Part shown: positions 1-8,655 of the stretch, piece after piece
How the letters are laid out: each line of letters opens with the position of its first letter
How positions within the stretch are numbered: the first letter of the stretch is position 1
Assembly: GCF_027490375.1 (NCBI RefSeq)
Contig: NZ_JAIXYH010000055.1
Location: 1-51,389 of the forward strand
Reading direction: 5' to 3'
DNA: 51,389 nucleotides
Origin: Flavobacterium sp.
Lineage (GTDB): Bacteria; Bacteroidota; Bacteroidia; Flavobacteriales; Flavobacteriaceae
The notes under the pieces: model-generated
Told to the model about the DNA's origin: nothing
Seen by the model: only the letters and a program-made list of their open reading frames with translations
Database searches by the model: none
Translations under genes and position numbers: made by a program

Positions 1-411
1 CCCATCTTGAAAGGCAAAATTGATTCTTGATTGGTGGCCAAAATTCAAGTTGGGTTCCTGTTTTAATTCAAAGCAGGTAGTTGAAATGCGGTAATCCGGC
101 ACGCTTACTTGTTCATAACCACCCGAAACGTTTATAAACGTTTAAACACGCCTAAAATTCGTCGACAAAAAATCGATTTTGTAAATTTATGCCGGAGGCG
201 GGCTGGAGGCCCCGGAGCGTTGCTGTACCCTTTTGGGATAATTTTCACTACAATCCCGCATATTCACTACGGCTGAACTGAATATAAACTGTTTTGTGTT
301 TTATAATTTTTTCACTGAAAACAGGTTTTGGACGCTGATTTTGAGAATAGTTTTGCGCTACGAATCGATTGAAGCGGTTTTTAGATCATCAACTTTTGTG
401 GGAACGACATT
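1..411. other. Intergenic block without a supported gene
   Basis: No reading frame here has a credible start, length and codon use. On the minus strand a frame is open from about 150 down to base 1 and runs off the window, but it has no ATG. A short plus-strand frame at about 190-285 (MPEAGWRPRSV...) has no recognisable relatives that I can name. The stretch contains a repeated AAACGTTTAT/AAACGTTTAA motif near 126-145 and a palindromic AAAATCGATTTT near 170-181. The mixed look suggests decayed or dispersed repeat sequence rather than a gene, but this is inference. Confidence 0.35.
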
Positions 412-556
412 GATTAGCCCTGATGGCAGCGGAAAACCCACAGCTGCAACAAGGCGTGCGCACACTGTTTTGCTGGCGACCAACGGAAGCCAAGCGAAAC
501 GGTTGTGCAAACCCTTGGTGTAGCGCGGATTTGCAGCGAACAGCAGGAATAGCTTC
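412..556 (+). ncRNA. Structured intergenic element of flavobacterial type (possible Flavo-1-like RNA)
   Basis: The two ends carry the conserved-looking arms ATTAGCCCTGATGGCAGCGG (412-431) and TTTGCAGCGAACAGCAGGAA (531-550), followed by TAGCTTC. The arms can pair imperfectly (AGC with GCT, CCTG with CAGG, AAA with TTT), enclosing a GC-richer loop. From memory, this arrangement resembles an abundant structured intergenic element in Flavobacteriia, possibly the Rfam Flavo-1 motif; I could not search to confirm. A 66-residue minus-strand frame covering it is probably a by-product of its base composition. Strand is a guess. Confidence 0.4.
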
Positions 557-654
557 AAACCTACACTAGACTTGAAAACTTTGTTAAGCCTCTGTAATTT
601 AAGCTTTTGAGAATAATAATGTACGTAAATTTGATCGTACGTGCGTTTCTAAAA

Positions 655-1314
655 TCAAATCGATTTTAAATCTTTTATGACTTTAAAGGCAAGATCAACT
701 TCCTCATCGGAAACTAAAATGGTGAATTCGAAAGAAGTGGAAATAACTTCGTTAATAATGATTCCTTCCCAGGCAAGTCGCTGGAAAATAAAGTAATACA
801 CACCGGGCGTCGACACGTTGTCTTTCGGCAGCTTTACGGTAATCGACGCTAGATTCTCGAATTTGTGAAGCAGCTTTTCGCCTACAAAATGCTTATCTAC
901 CAGCTGGCTGACCGATTCGCTGATCACAATATTGGTTTCGGAAACCCCACGCGACGAGGTGTAAAAAATATCGGTGTAATTTTTTATATCCGCGATTAAA
1001 TCGGCTTGTTTGTTCAAAATCGTATCGGAAACCGCAAACGTATAATCGACCAACGAAGAGCGCACAGTAATTTCTCCAATGTTTTTGAGCACTTTTACGA
1101 TCTTGTGATTCATTCGGAAATCGAGATCTTCCGACAAGCGTTTGAGTGCCATCACAATTGCGCCTTGTTTCACGTCTTTTCCTAATTCTTGCTGTAAATC
1201 GGGCAACATATTGCGCGAAAGCGAGGTTAGGTTGATGATTCCTTGCGCGAGTGCGTTTAGCAAAAAGGGCTTTGTTTTGATGTAATTTTCTACAACGGCC
1301 GCAATAGTTTTCAT
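655..1314 (-). CDS. ACT-domain-like conserved protein (aspartate kinase regulatory-domain-like)
   Basis: A 219-residue soluble protein. The last 70 residues or so (around 150-219) read like an ACT domain of the aspartokinase type: a hydrophobic strand (ASITVKLP), a turn with PGV followed by a helix (YYFIFQRLAWEG), an II-NEV-S-S segment, then FTILVSDEEVDLAFKVIKDL. The N-terminal 140 residues look helical, with a LTSLSRNMLPDLQQELG stretch resembling a small winged-helix or HTH region. There is no kinase domain, so it is not an aspartate kinase itself; such proteins in Flavobacteriia are often mis-named so. Function unknown; ligand-sensing is an inference from the fold. It is the last gene of a minus-strand run, but a gap of about 130 bp to yraN with a TATATTTG element at 1433-1440 could give it its own promoter. 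Confidence 0.7.
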   Translation of the reverse strand: MKTIAAVVENYIKTKPFLLNALAQGIINLTSLSRNMLPDLQQELGKDVKQGAIVMALKRLSEDLDFRMNHKIVKVLKNIGEITVRSSLVDYTFAVSDTILNKQADLIADIKNYTDIFYTSSRGVSETNIVISESVSQLVDKHFVGEKLLHKFENLASITVKLPKDNVSTPGVYYFIFQRLAWEGIIINEVISTSFEFTILVSDEEVDLAFKVIKDLKSI

Positions 1315-1432
1315 AACAGAGTTGCTTTTAGTAAGAACCGCGCTCTACACCTAAATAATGTAACGCCAATTTACATTTTGTGGAATTTCATCCAAACTAA
1401 AACGCCGTTCTTGTATATCTGACAATTTGTTT

Positions 1433-1440
1433 CAAATATA
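1433..1440 (-). promoter_or_regulatory. Candidate promoter -7 element upstream of the ACT-like gene
   Basis: TATATTTG on the minus strand exactly fits the Bacteroidota -7 consensus TAnnTTTG. It lies just past the 3' end of the yraN gene and about 119 bp before the ATG at 1314, which would imply a rather long untranslated leader. No clear -33 TTTG was seen. Confidence 0.3.
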
Positions 1441-1444
1441 ACAA

Positions 1445-1804
1445 CTAGAAATGATAAAATGCATCGGGTAAGTGTTTGATGTCGAAAGATTCGCCATTTT
1501 TAACAATCGCAATGATATCAAAACGGAATTCTACCTCATCTTCTAAATCTTCTGCGTAAGCATTTACCGCTTGGAGGAGGTTGTTAATTTTCTTTGATTT
1601 TACCGTTTCTTCGGGCAGTCCGAAATCAACACTACTGCGGGTTCGCACTTCAACAGCACACACAACATTGCCTATTCGTGCAATGATATCGATCTCTGAT
1701 TTTTGATACACGTAATTGCGCTCCAGAATTTCGTAACCCTGTTCTTCCAAGTAGGTCACGGCCATTTCTTCGCCTTTTTTTCCTAAGTCGTTATGCTGCG
1801 CCAC
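1445..1804 (-). CDS. yraN: YraN family (UPF0102) nuclease-like protein
   Basis: 119 residues, the usual size for the YraN/UPF0102 family. The family's opening HNDLGKKGEEMAVTYLEEQGY is present, followed by the restriction-nuclease-like core: EIDIIARIGNVVCAVEVRTR (acidic residues of a PD-ExK-like site) and the trailing helix LPEETVKSKKINNLLQA. The cellular role is poorly defined; the fold is related to Holliday-junction resolvases. The start is GTG at 1804, because the family consensus begins right there and the only in-frame ATG would cut off the conserved first helix. The stop of the upstream LD-carboxypeptidase (TAG) shares a base with this GTG (TAGTG), implying translational coupling. Confidence 0.88.
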   Translation of the reverse strand: MAQHNDLGKKGEEMAVTYLEEQGYEILERNYVYQKSEIDIIARIGNVVCAVEVRTRSSVDFGLPEETVKSKKINNLLQAVNAYAEDLEDEVEFRFDIIAIVKNGESFDIKHLPDAFYHF

Positions 1805-2766
1805 TAGTCGAAACGTAAAACTGTTTTGTCTTTGGTAACGGTGAGTTTTGCATGCGTGCCCAGCACTAATGCGCGATTATCGGGAATATGACCCGCGGGA
1901 AAATCGAAAACCACGGGAATGTTTAGGCCTTCCAAATGTTCGGCAACAATTTGGTTGGCGTTTTTGCCCCACGGAATTTCGTTGTCTTTCATTTTTGTCA
2001 TGCCTCCCACTACCACGCCTTTTAGCTTACTGAGGCAGCCGCAGCGCTTGAGGTTCATGAGCATTCGATCGATGTGGTACAGGTATTCGTCGAGGTCTTC
2101 GAGAAAAAGAATTTTATCATCGCAATGCACCTGACTGTCACTGCCCAGCAAACTGTAGAGAATAGAGAGATTTCCGCCAACAAATTCGCCTTCTGCGGCT
2201 CCGAGTTGGCTTTCGGAATCGGTTGATATTTCGTACTGCAACGATTGTCCGAACAAACATTTTCGAAGCGATTCGACGGCCGCCGGACTTGCGGTAGCCA
2301 CATTTAAAGGCATTAATCCGTGTATGCTTGCAAATCCTAAATTATTGAGATGGTTATGCAACACAGTAACGTCGGAAAAACCAATTAGCCATTTGGGATT
2401 TTTTTTAAAGGCTGTGAAATCAATTTTATCGATAATCCGCACAGTGCCATAACCGCCGCGAACACACCAAACAGCTTTGATATTTGGGTTGTCGAATTGC
2501 TCTTGTAAATCGGCTGCCCGCTGTTGGTCGGTTCCAGCTAACTGATTGTAATCTAAACCAATAGAACTTCCGATTTTGACTTTTAATCCCCAGCTTTCCA
2601 GCAGCTTAATAGCTGGTTTTAGATTGTCGGTAGTATTTTTTCGCGCGGTAGCAACGATAGCCACGGTATCACCTGGATTGAGTTTTGGCGGCAGTATTTT
2701 TTTTCCCTGGTTTTGGGCGTTCGTGGCAGATATCATAAACAAAAATATAAGAATCGATAAGCGCAT
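1804..2766 (-). CDS. LD-carboxypeptidase (peptidase S66 family), exported
   Basis: 320 residues. An N-terminal signal peptide (MRLSILIFLFMISATNAQ) sends it across the inner membrane. The rest is a full-length S66 peptidase, a family that removes the terminal D-Ala from tetrapeptide stems during murein recycling or turnover. The serine nucleophile lies in the GFSDVT motif (around residue 130), preceded by WCVRGGYGT. The other catalytic residues are expected in FLEDLDEYLYHIDRM (Glu) and AGHIPDN (His). Classic LdcA is cytoplasmic, so a signal peptide suggests a periplasmic member. It follows menE by 4 bp and overlaps yraN by one base, so all are probably cotranscribed. Confidence 0.88.
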   Translation of the reverse strand: MRLSILIFLFMISATNAQNQGKKILPPKLNPGDTVAIVATARKNTTDNLKPAIKLLESWGLKVKIGSSIGLDYNQLAGTDQQRAADLQEQFDNPNIKAVWCVRGGYGTVRIIDKIDFTAFKKNPKWLIGFSDVTVLHNHLNNLGFASIHGLMPLNVATASPAAVESLRKCLFGQSLQYEISTDSESQLGAAEGEFVGGNLSILYSLLGSDSQVHCDDKILFLEDLDEYLYHIDRMLMNLKRCGCLSKLKGVVVGGMTKMKDNEIPWGKNANQIVAEHLEGLNIPVVFDFPAGHIPDNRALVLGTHAKLTVTKDKTVLRFD

Positions 2767-2770
2767 GTAT

Positions 2771-3820
2771 TTACGCGTTAAGAGAATCCTGACGGATAAT
2801 TTTTCCGTTTCCTGTTTCTTTAAAAATAGGTTTAAAGATTATTTCCTTGGGCTTTTCGTATTTGTCTAGCTTTTTGAAGGTGTCTTCGGAAAGTTCGTAC
2901 GGTTCTCCTTCTACAACTAATACCAAACGTTGCCCCAACTCGTCGTCGGGCAGCCCAGCTACAAAGAAGCGGCGGTTGATTTTAGGCGCTAACTTTTCTT
3001 CGATTAATTCTGGAGAAAGTTTAATGCCGCCTGAATTGATGACGTTGTCGATACGTCCTAACCACGTAAATGTGTGTGGCGTATGCACTTGCACCAGATC
3101 GTTTGAAACAATTTTCTCGTTTGAAATATCGGGTGCCGAGATTACGAGACAACCGCGCTCATCGGCGGAAACTTCGATATTCGACATGGTCTGGAAAACG
3201 GCGTCGCCAACAGGTTTAGCTGCGATATGCGATACGGTTTCTGTCATTCCAAACGTTTCAAAACATGCCGTTCCAGAGGCAATTAAATCGGCCTCAAGTT
3301 GTGCACTAATTTTGGCCCCACCAACAATTAACTTCTTGATCCATTTTAAGTCGGCAATCGAGTTTTGCGCTTGCAACGGCACCATTGCTGAAAAGGCGTA
3401 TTGGGTATCGCAGTTTTTCAATGGCTTTGCGCTTGGTGCCACAAAATCGATGTCGAGTCCGAGCACAAAACCGCGTACAAACATCATTTTTCCTGCCACA
3501 TATTTTGCAGGCAAGCAGTGAAGTACTTTATCGCCTTCCATTAAATCAAAAAACGCACCTGTTGCCAATGCCGAATTAACCATGGCTTGCTTTTTAACGC
3601 GAATACGTTTTGGCAGACCTGTGCTTCCCGAAGTATCCATTTCGATGTAATCGCGATCGTCGAACCAATCGAGCAGAAAGTTTCCAACGGGCTTTTCAAA
3701 ATCGGCTCCTTCCTTAATAAAACTGTAGGCAACGCGGCATAAATCATCTTTTCCTAAATGGAAACCATTGAGTTTAAATTTATGATGTACGTCGGTGTAA
3801 TTGATTGTATGTGTTTCCAT
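2771..3820 (-). CDS. menE: o-Succinylbenzoate-CoA ligase-like AMP-forming enzyme
   Basis: 349 residues from the ATG at 3820. This is a short member of the adenylate-forming superfamily, as is usual for MenE in this group. MenE activates o-succinylbenzoate with ATP and CoA in menaquinone synthesis. Visible motifs: the phosphate-binding loop MDTSGSTGLPKRI (around residue 55), FGMTETVSHI (A5 motif), WLGRIDNVINSGGIKLSPE (A7/A8 hinge) and the C-terminal GNGKIIRQ carrying the catalytic lysine. A longer frame begins 18 codons earlier, inside the upstream gene; the ATG at 3820 is preferred because it forms a TAATG stop-start junction with that gene. No other men genes are in the window, so the substrate assignment rests on size and family resemblance. 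Confidence 0.83.
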   Translation of the reverse strand: METHTINYTDVHHKFKLNGFHLGKDDLCRVAYSFIKEGADFEKPVGNFLLDWFDDRDYIEMDTSGSTGLPKRIRVKKQAMVNSALATGAFFDLMEGDKVLHCLPAKYVAGKMMFVRGFVLGLDIDFVAPSAKPLKNCDTQYAFSAMVPLQAQNSIADLKWIKKLIVGGAKISAQLEADLIASGTACFETFGMTETVSHIAAKPVGDAVFQTMSNIEVSADERGCLVISAPDISNEKIVSNDLVQVHTPHTFTWLGRIDNVINSGGIKLSPELIEEKLAPKINRRFFVAGLPDDELGQRLVLVVEGEPYELSEDTFKKLDKYEKPKEIIFKPIFKETGNGKIIRQDSLNA

Positions 3821-4752
3821 TATATTTCGTTTTGAGGAATTGGTCCGGTAAGTTTTTCTCGCCAACCTTTCCATTTGTATTTTTTAGCAAAGATGAATGT
3901 CAAGATAGGGAAAATAATGACAAGTGGGACAAAAATTTCGATTCCGGCAGACGGCTCCGACAAATCTTTAAAGATCGAGTGAGTTTGAAAGGCTGTCCAG
4001 TCGGCAGTTACGAGTAATGCGGTACACAAATTATTAGCTGCGTGAAAACCGAGTGCGAGTTCGTTACCCTCATCCATTAATGTTATCAATCCTAAAAACA
4101 AACCGGTTCCGATGTAATAAAACATGATTATAGGTCCGATTTTATCGACTTCTGGATTGAAAAAATGCAATCCGCCGAAGATTACCGAGGTGAAAATCCA
4201 CGGCAACCAACGATTCTTAAACAATGTCGCAAAGCCCTGCATCAAATAGCCTCTAAAAAGCAGTTCTTCTAAAGTTGTTTGAATTGGAATCATGGGCACT
4301 GCAATTAGAAACAAGATGATAAAAGGCAGCAATTCGAATTGCAAAACATAGTGTTCTGGATCTGAAAGCGCGTATGCTACTGTGGTTATGATCGAAAAAA
4401 TGCTCCAGATTCCAAAGGCAAAATAAATTCGGGAGTAATCGATTTTAGGCCGGCTGGTAACAATTGTTTCAAAAGCTAATCGGTGTACGTACCGAACCGC
4501 GAAATAGAGTCCGCCCAAACCTGCTAAAAAAGACAGCAATAACAGGAACAGCAATAAGTTGGAGTCCAACACTTTATAGAGTACGTCTTCCGAAAGTTCA
4601 CCCAATTTGCCGTCTTTAGCCGACTGAATTAATACGGCAATCGTTAAAGGGATTTGGCCTATAACACTAGCTACAATTACCAAAACGGATCCCAGCAAGT
4701 ATTTAAAAAATTCGGACGCTGGTTTATTGGAGACCGAAAAAAAGTTGCTCAT
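3820..4752 (-). CDS. CPBP-family intramembrane glutamic endopeptidase (CAAX protease-like)
   Basis: 310 residues with about eight hydrophobic segments, so an inner-membrane protein. The CPBP/Abi (Rce1-like) signature is clear in the middle: TTLEELLFRGYLMQG supplies the EExxxR motif, FGGLHFF the second-motif histidine, and LGFHAANN the third. The bacterial members' natural substrates are mostly unknown. It is the first gene of the minus-strand run ending at 655. A TAACTTAG sequence at 4769-4776, 17 bp before the ATG, is one base off the -7 consensus and could be its promoter. Confidence 0.85.
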   Translation of the reverse strand: MSNFFSVSNKPASEFFKYLLGSVLVIVASVIGQIPLTIAVLIQSAKDGKLGELSEDVLYKVLDSNLLLFLLLLSFLAGLGGLYFAVRYVHRLAFETIVTSRPKIDYSRIYFAFGIWSIFSIITTVAYALSDPEHYVLQFELLPFIILFLIAVPMIPIQTTLEELLFRGYLMQGFATLFKNRWLPWIFTSVIFGGLHFFNPEVDKIGPIIMFYYIGTGLFLGLITLMDEGNELALGFHAANNLCTALLVTADWTAFQTHSIFKDLSEPSAGIEIFVPLVIIFPILTFIFAKKYKWKGWREKLTGPIPQNEI

Positions 4753-4856
4753 TTGTTTTCTTTTTGCGCTAAGTTACAACAGCGGCTTAACATATCGAAG
4801 CGTGCCGCTTACTTCATTTAACAAAGCTTTGGCAAAAGTGCCTTAAACCATTGGAC

Positions 4857-4864
4857 TACCTTTG
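4857..4864 (+). promoter_or_regulatory. Promoter -7 element for the outer-membrane receptor gene
   Basis: TACCTTTG matches TAnnTTTG exactly and ends 26 bp before the ATG at 4891. A TTTG lies upstream at 4828-4831, although the 25 bp gap is longer than usual. The divergent CAAX protease gene starts at 4752. Confidence 0.55.
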
Positions 4865-4890
4865 CGGTCAAATTGCCTGAAAAATAAGCT

Positions 4891-7410
4891 ATGAGAAAGA
4901 TATATTCCGGAATGTTCTACACATTCATTCTAATTTTCAGCACGTTAAGTGCCTATTCCCAAAACTCTGGAAAAACCGTAAAATTATCGGGGCGTGTTTT
5001 CGACGCAGGAACTAAAGCACCGATGGAGTACACGACGATTACGCTCAAAAACACCACAACTAATGCCGTTTCGGGTGGAATTACAGACGCGAAAGGTGTC
5101 TTTAATATTGATGTTGCTGTGGGTACTTACGACATTACTATTGAATTCATCTCCTACAAACCCGTCGAAATCAAAGGAAAAACCCTGACGGAAAACACCA
5201 ACTTAGGCATTTTCTCTCTAGTCGAAGACGCAACTGTGTTGGAAACCGTCGAACTGCGGACAGAAAAAACTACCGTTGAAATTAAGCTCGATAAAAAAGT
5301 TTACAACGTGGGACAGGATTTGCTTGTGAAAGGCGGTACAGTTAGCGATGTTTTGGACAATATTCCATCTGTAGCTGTTGACACCGATGGAACCATCACT
5401 TTACGTGGAAATGAAAATGTACGTGTGCTTATCGATGGGCGTCCATCAAATGCAATTAACATTTCTGAAGCGCTGCGCCAGATTCCTGCCGATGCAATCG
5501 ATAAAGTGGAGGTGGTTACCAACCCGTCGGCACGCTACGACAGCGAAGGCGGCGGCGGTTTGTTGAATATCATTCTAAAAAAAGGAAAAAACCTCGGAAT
5601 CAACGGTTCGATTATTGCTTCTGGCGGCACACCAACCAACTATGGTTTAACTGCAAATGTGAACTATAAAACGAAACTCTTCAATCTTTTTGGAACCACA
5701 GGTTACAACTATCGTAAAAATCCAGGCAACGGCTTAAACAACAGCGAATATTTGAATGAAGACGGCACAACCCGAAATTTTATCGATGAAAAAAGATACA
5801 ACGAACGGATCAACGATAGCTATAACACCAACTTTGGTTTCGACTTGCTTCTCGACGAAAACACCACTTGGACGCACCAAATGAATTACCGCAGCAGTGA
5901 AGGAAGCAACGATGAAACAGTTCGATTTAACAACTTCGACGCCAACCGTGAAAACCTCTTCGTAACGCGTCGGAACAATGAACAAGATAACTCTAGCACT
6001 AGCATTGAATACGCCTCGAACTTTGTGCATAATTTCAAAAGAAAAGGCCACAAACTCACGGCAGACTTGTCGTTTTCAACCAGTAGAGATAACGACGAGT
6101 CTGTTATCGAAAATAACAATACTGCTGTACTGCAAGAACTTACGTTCAACGATCAAAATCAAAAACGCAACATCATTCAAATTGATTATGTAATGCCTTT
6201 CGGAAAGAACCAACAATTCGAAGCCGGATATAAGGGCGACACAAATATTCTGGGAACAGACTTCGTAGTTGGCGGACTCGATGAAAACGGAAATTTCTCC
6301 CAATACCAACAGTTTTCTAACAACCTGGAATACAAAGAACGAGTTAACGCGCTTTACACGCAGTATGGAAATAAATTTGGTAAATGGTCGGCGTTGGTTG
6401 GTTTACGTTGGGAAGATTCCAACATTGACGTTAATTTACTCACAACCAACAACTTCAACAACAAGCGCTACAACAACTTTTTCCCTTCGGCCTTTTTAAC
6501 GTACGAGATAACGCCTGAGACCAACGTATCGTTGAGTTACAGCCGTCGTATTAACCGTCCGCGTGGCCGACAATTAAACCCGTTTAGCAACTATTCTTCG
6601 AACATCAATATTTTTCAAGGAAATCCAGATCTTGATCCGGCAATGACCGATGCGTTGGATTTCGGATTTTTGAAAAGATGGCGAAAATTAACGCTAAACG
6701 GATCGATGTACATCAACAGAACGACAGATTCGTTTCAGTTTGTCCGTAAAGAAAGTGGCGATTTCGTAACCACTATCGTCGACGGAGCCGATACCGTAGA
6801 TGCCAACGGGAATCCGGTTATCGTTGGTGGTGAAGACATTCAAGTACCTGTAATTTTAACCACGCCCATTAACCTCGCCACCGAATACCGTTTCGGATTT
6901 GAATTTACTCTAAACTACAATCCATTTAAATGGTGGCGTTTGAATTCAAACTTCAATTTATTCCGAAATGAAACGCAAGGTGATTTCACCTACACCAATA
7001 CACAAGGTGAAGAGGTAATACAGAATTTCGACAATATTGCCTTCGGTTGGTTTTCTAGAATCAATTCTAAAGTAAATCTGCCTTACGGAATCGATTGGCA
7101 AACGAACGGTACTTATAACGCACCTCAACGCAATGCACAAGGTAGATCACTTGGTGTTTTTAGCGCGAATCTAGCGTTTAGTAAAGATATTTTAAACGAT
7201 AAAGGAACCTTAGCGCTGAATGTTCAAGACGTTTTTAACAGTCGAAAGCGAATTAATGAAACCAATTTGCCCCAGTTAAACTCGTACTCTGAGCAACAAT
7301 GGCGCGTACGAACAATTACGATGTCGTTTACCTACCGATTTAATAAGAGTAAAACGGATAAAGATCGTCCGACGAGACGCGACGACGATGGTGGGGATTT
7401 TCCAGGATAA
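4891..7410 (+). CDS. TonB-dependent receptor-like outer membrane beta-barrel protein
   Basis: 839 residues. A signal peptide (to about residue 24, ending AYSQ) is followed by a carboxypeptidase-regulatory-like beta-sandwich (about 30-110, KLSGRVFDAGTKAPMEYTTI). A plug-like domain follows (about 125-230: VSDVLDNIPSVAVDTDGTI, VRVLIDGRPS, DKVEVVTNPSARYDSEGGGG), then a long barrel rich in alternating aromatic strands and acidic loops. The C-terminus, with FTYRFNK followed by a charged tail ending GGDFPG, is typical of the 'outer membrane beta-barrel family' seen in Flavobacteriia. No SusD partner is adjacent, so the transported substrate cannot be inferred. It stands alone with its own promoter and terminator. 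Confidence 0.85.
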   Translation: MRKIYSGMFYTFILIFSTLSAYSQNSGKTVKLSGRVFDAGTKAPMEYTTITLKNTTTNAVSGGITDAKGVFNIDVAVGTYDITIEFISYKPVEIKGKTLTENTNLGIFSLVEDATVLETVELRTEKTTVEIKLDKKVYNVGQDLLVKGGTVSDVLDNIPSVAVDTDGTITLRGNENVRVLIDGRPSNAINISEALRQIPADAIDKVEVVTNPSARYDSEGGGGLLNIILKKGKNLGINGSIIASGGTPTNYGLTANVNYKTKLFNLFGTTGYNYRKNPGNGLNNSEYLNEDGTTRNFIDEKRYNERINDSYNTNFGFDLLLDENTTWTHQMNYRSSEGSNDETVRFNNFDANRENLFVTRRNNEQDNSSTSIEYASNFVHNFKRKGHKLTADLSFSTSRDNDESVIENNNTAVLQELTFNDQNQKRNIIQIDYVMPFGKNQQFEAGYKGDTNILGTDFVVGGLDENGNFSQYQQFSNNLEYKERVNALYTQYGNKFGKWSALVGLRWEDSNIDVNLLTTNNFNNKRYNNFFPSAFLTYEITPETNVSLSYSRRINRPRGRQLNPFSNYSSNINIFQGNPDLDPAMTDALDFGFLKRWRKLTLNGSMYINRTTDSFQFVRKESGDFVTTIVDGADTVDANGNPVIVGGEDIQVPVILTTPINLATEYRFGFEFTLNYNPFKWWRLNSNFNLFRNETQGDFTYTNTQGEEVIQNFDNIAFGWFSRINSKVNLPYGIDWQTNGTYNAPQRNAQGRSLGVFSANLAFSKDILNDKGTLALNVQDVFNSRKRINETNLPQLNSYSEQQWRVRTITMSFTYRFNKSKTDKDRPTRRDDDGGDFPG

Positions 7411-7432
7411 GGGAAAAACGGTTTAGAAAAAG

Positions 7433-7464
7433 GTCGGTAAAGCATTGGTTTTACCGACTTTTTT
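7433..7464 (+). terminator. Rho-independent terminator of the receptor gene
   Basis: Perfect 9-bp stem GTCGGTAAA / TTTACCGAC with an 8-base loop followed by six T residues, starting 22 bp after the stop codon at 7410. Confidence 0.85.
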
Positions 7465-7536
7465 GTTTTCGAAGTGTGTAGACTTCAAATCCCAAGCCTT
7501 TCCGACACCAAATGCAATTTTCCAAACGCTTTCTTT

Positions 7537-7544
7537 TACATTTG
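7537..7544 (+). promoter_or_regulatory. Promoter -7 element at the start of the polysaccharide locus
   Basis: TACATTTG fits TAnnTTTG exactly and lies 19 bp before the preferred ATG at 7564. This spacing argues against the earlier in-frame start at 7474, which would place the promoter inside the gene. Confidence 0.55.
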
Positions 7545-7563
7545 TTACCCGAAAGAATCGTCC

Positions 7564-8655
7564 ATGAAAATAACTATTGTCGCCGGAGCTCGTCCCAATT
7601 TTATGAAAATTGCGCCGCTTATTCGCCAGATAAAAAATCGGCAGGAACAACGGTCCGATATACATTTCCGATTGGTGCACACCGGACAGCATTACGACAC
7701 AGCATTAAGCGACGTTTTTTTCGAGCAACTTCACATACCAAAACCTGATGTTAATTTCAATGTAGGTAGCGGCAGCCAAGCTGAGCAAACTGCAGCAATT
7801 TTAACCGCTTTTGAAAAAGAGCTCATCGAAAATCCTTGCGATTTGGTACTTGTTGTTGGCGATGTAACTTCGACAATGGCCTGTGCTATTACGGCGAAAA
7901 AAATGGGTGTGAAAGTAGCCCATGTTGAAGCGGGAATTCGTTCAGGAGATTGGACCATGCCTGAGGAAATTAATCGTAAAGTAACCGATTGTTTAACCGA
8001 TTTACACTTTACAACCTCTGTTTCAGCCTCGGAAAATTTGTTGCGAGAAGGAGTTAATCCGCAGCAAATTCACTTTGTTGGAAATGTAATGATTGATTCG
8101 CTGCTACATTCGAAACCACATTTTAAAGCACCTGATTGGTTTGCGGAAGCTAATTTAGAATCCGGGAAATATATCTTACTGACCTTGCATCGGCCATCCA
8201 ATGTAGACAATGGTGATCAATTGCTGCAAACACTAAGAACAATAGAACAAATTGCTGGCGAGCGCGTTGTTTTATTTCCGATTCATCCGCGAACGAAACA
8301 CGTTTTAGGATCGAAGATCAACGAATTTAAACGCATTTATTTCACCAGCCCACAGCCGTATTTAGAATTTATGTGGTTGGTGCAAAACAGCAGTTGTGTG
8401 ATAACCGATAGTGGCGGCTTATCTGAAGAAACTACTGTGCTTGGCATAAAGTGCTTTACCCTACGAAACAGCACCGAAAGGCCCGAAACAATTGAGATAG
8501 GGACCAATACCTTGATAGGAACCGATTTAAATGTCCTTTCAAAAGCATACACATCCTTCCTTGAAAATGGATTAAGAACACACGGCATTCCCGAGCTGTG
8601 GGATGGTCGAGCCGCCGAGCGTATTTTGGAGATAATTTTGCGCGAAAATGACTGA
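7564..8655 (+). CDS. UDP-GlcNAc 2-epimerase-like enzyme (non-hydrolysing), divergent subfamily
   Basis: 363 residues from the ATG at 7564 (MKITIVAGARPNFMK). The family converts UDP-N-acetylglucosamine to UDP-N-acetylmannosamine or acts on related UDP-diacetamido sugars. Visible signatures: GARPNFMKIAPL, HTGQHYD, VEAGIRSGDWTMPEEINR, LTLHRPSNVDN, PIHPRTK, ITDSGGLSEET and TERPETIEIGTN. It carries GARPNFMK where the canonical WecB at 15745 has GTRPEAIK, so the two copies are paralogues, probably with different substrates. It overlaps the next glycosyltransferase by 8 bp and forms a two-gene plus-strand operon with it. The substrate is not certain. Confidence 0.82.
   Translation: MKITIVAGARPNFMKIAPLIRQIKNRQEQRSDIHFRLVHTGQHYDTALSDVFFEQLHIPKPDVNFNVGSGSQAEQTAAILTAFEKELIENPCDLVLVVGDVTSTMACAITAKKMGVKVAHVEAGIRSGDWTMPEEINRKVTDCLTDLHFTTSVSASENLLREGVNPQQIHFVGNVMIDSLLHSKPHFKAPDWFAEANLESGKYILLTLHRPSNVDNGDQLLQTLRTIEQIAGERVVLFPIHPRTKHVLGSKINEFKRIYFTSPQPYLEFMWLVQNSSCVITDSGGLSEETTVLGIKCFTLRNSTERPETIEIGTNTLIGTDLNVLSKAYTSFLENGLRTHGIPELWDGRAAERILEIILREND

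Noticed and set aside
358..558. 66-codon minus-strand frame
   Set aside because: It covers the structured intergenic element and has no recognisable family or start signal.
655..1314. Aspartate kinase
   Set aside because: Only the ACT-like part is present; no amino-acid kinase domain.
1848..2869. Several short plus-strand frames
   Set aside because: Shadows of the LD-carboxypeptidase and MenE genes on the opposite strand.
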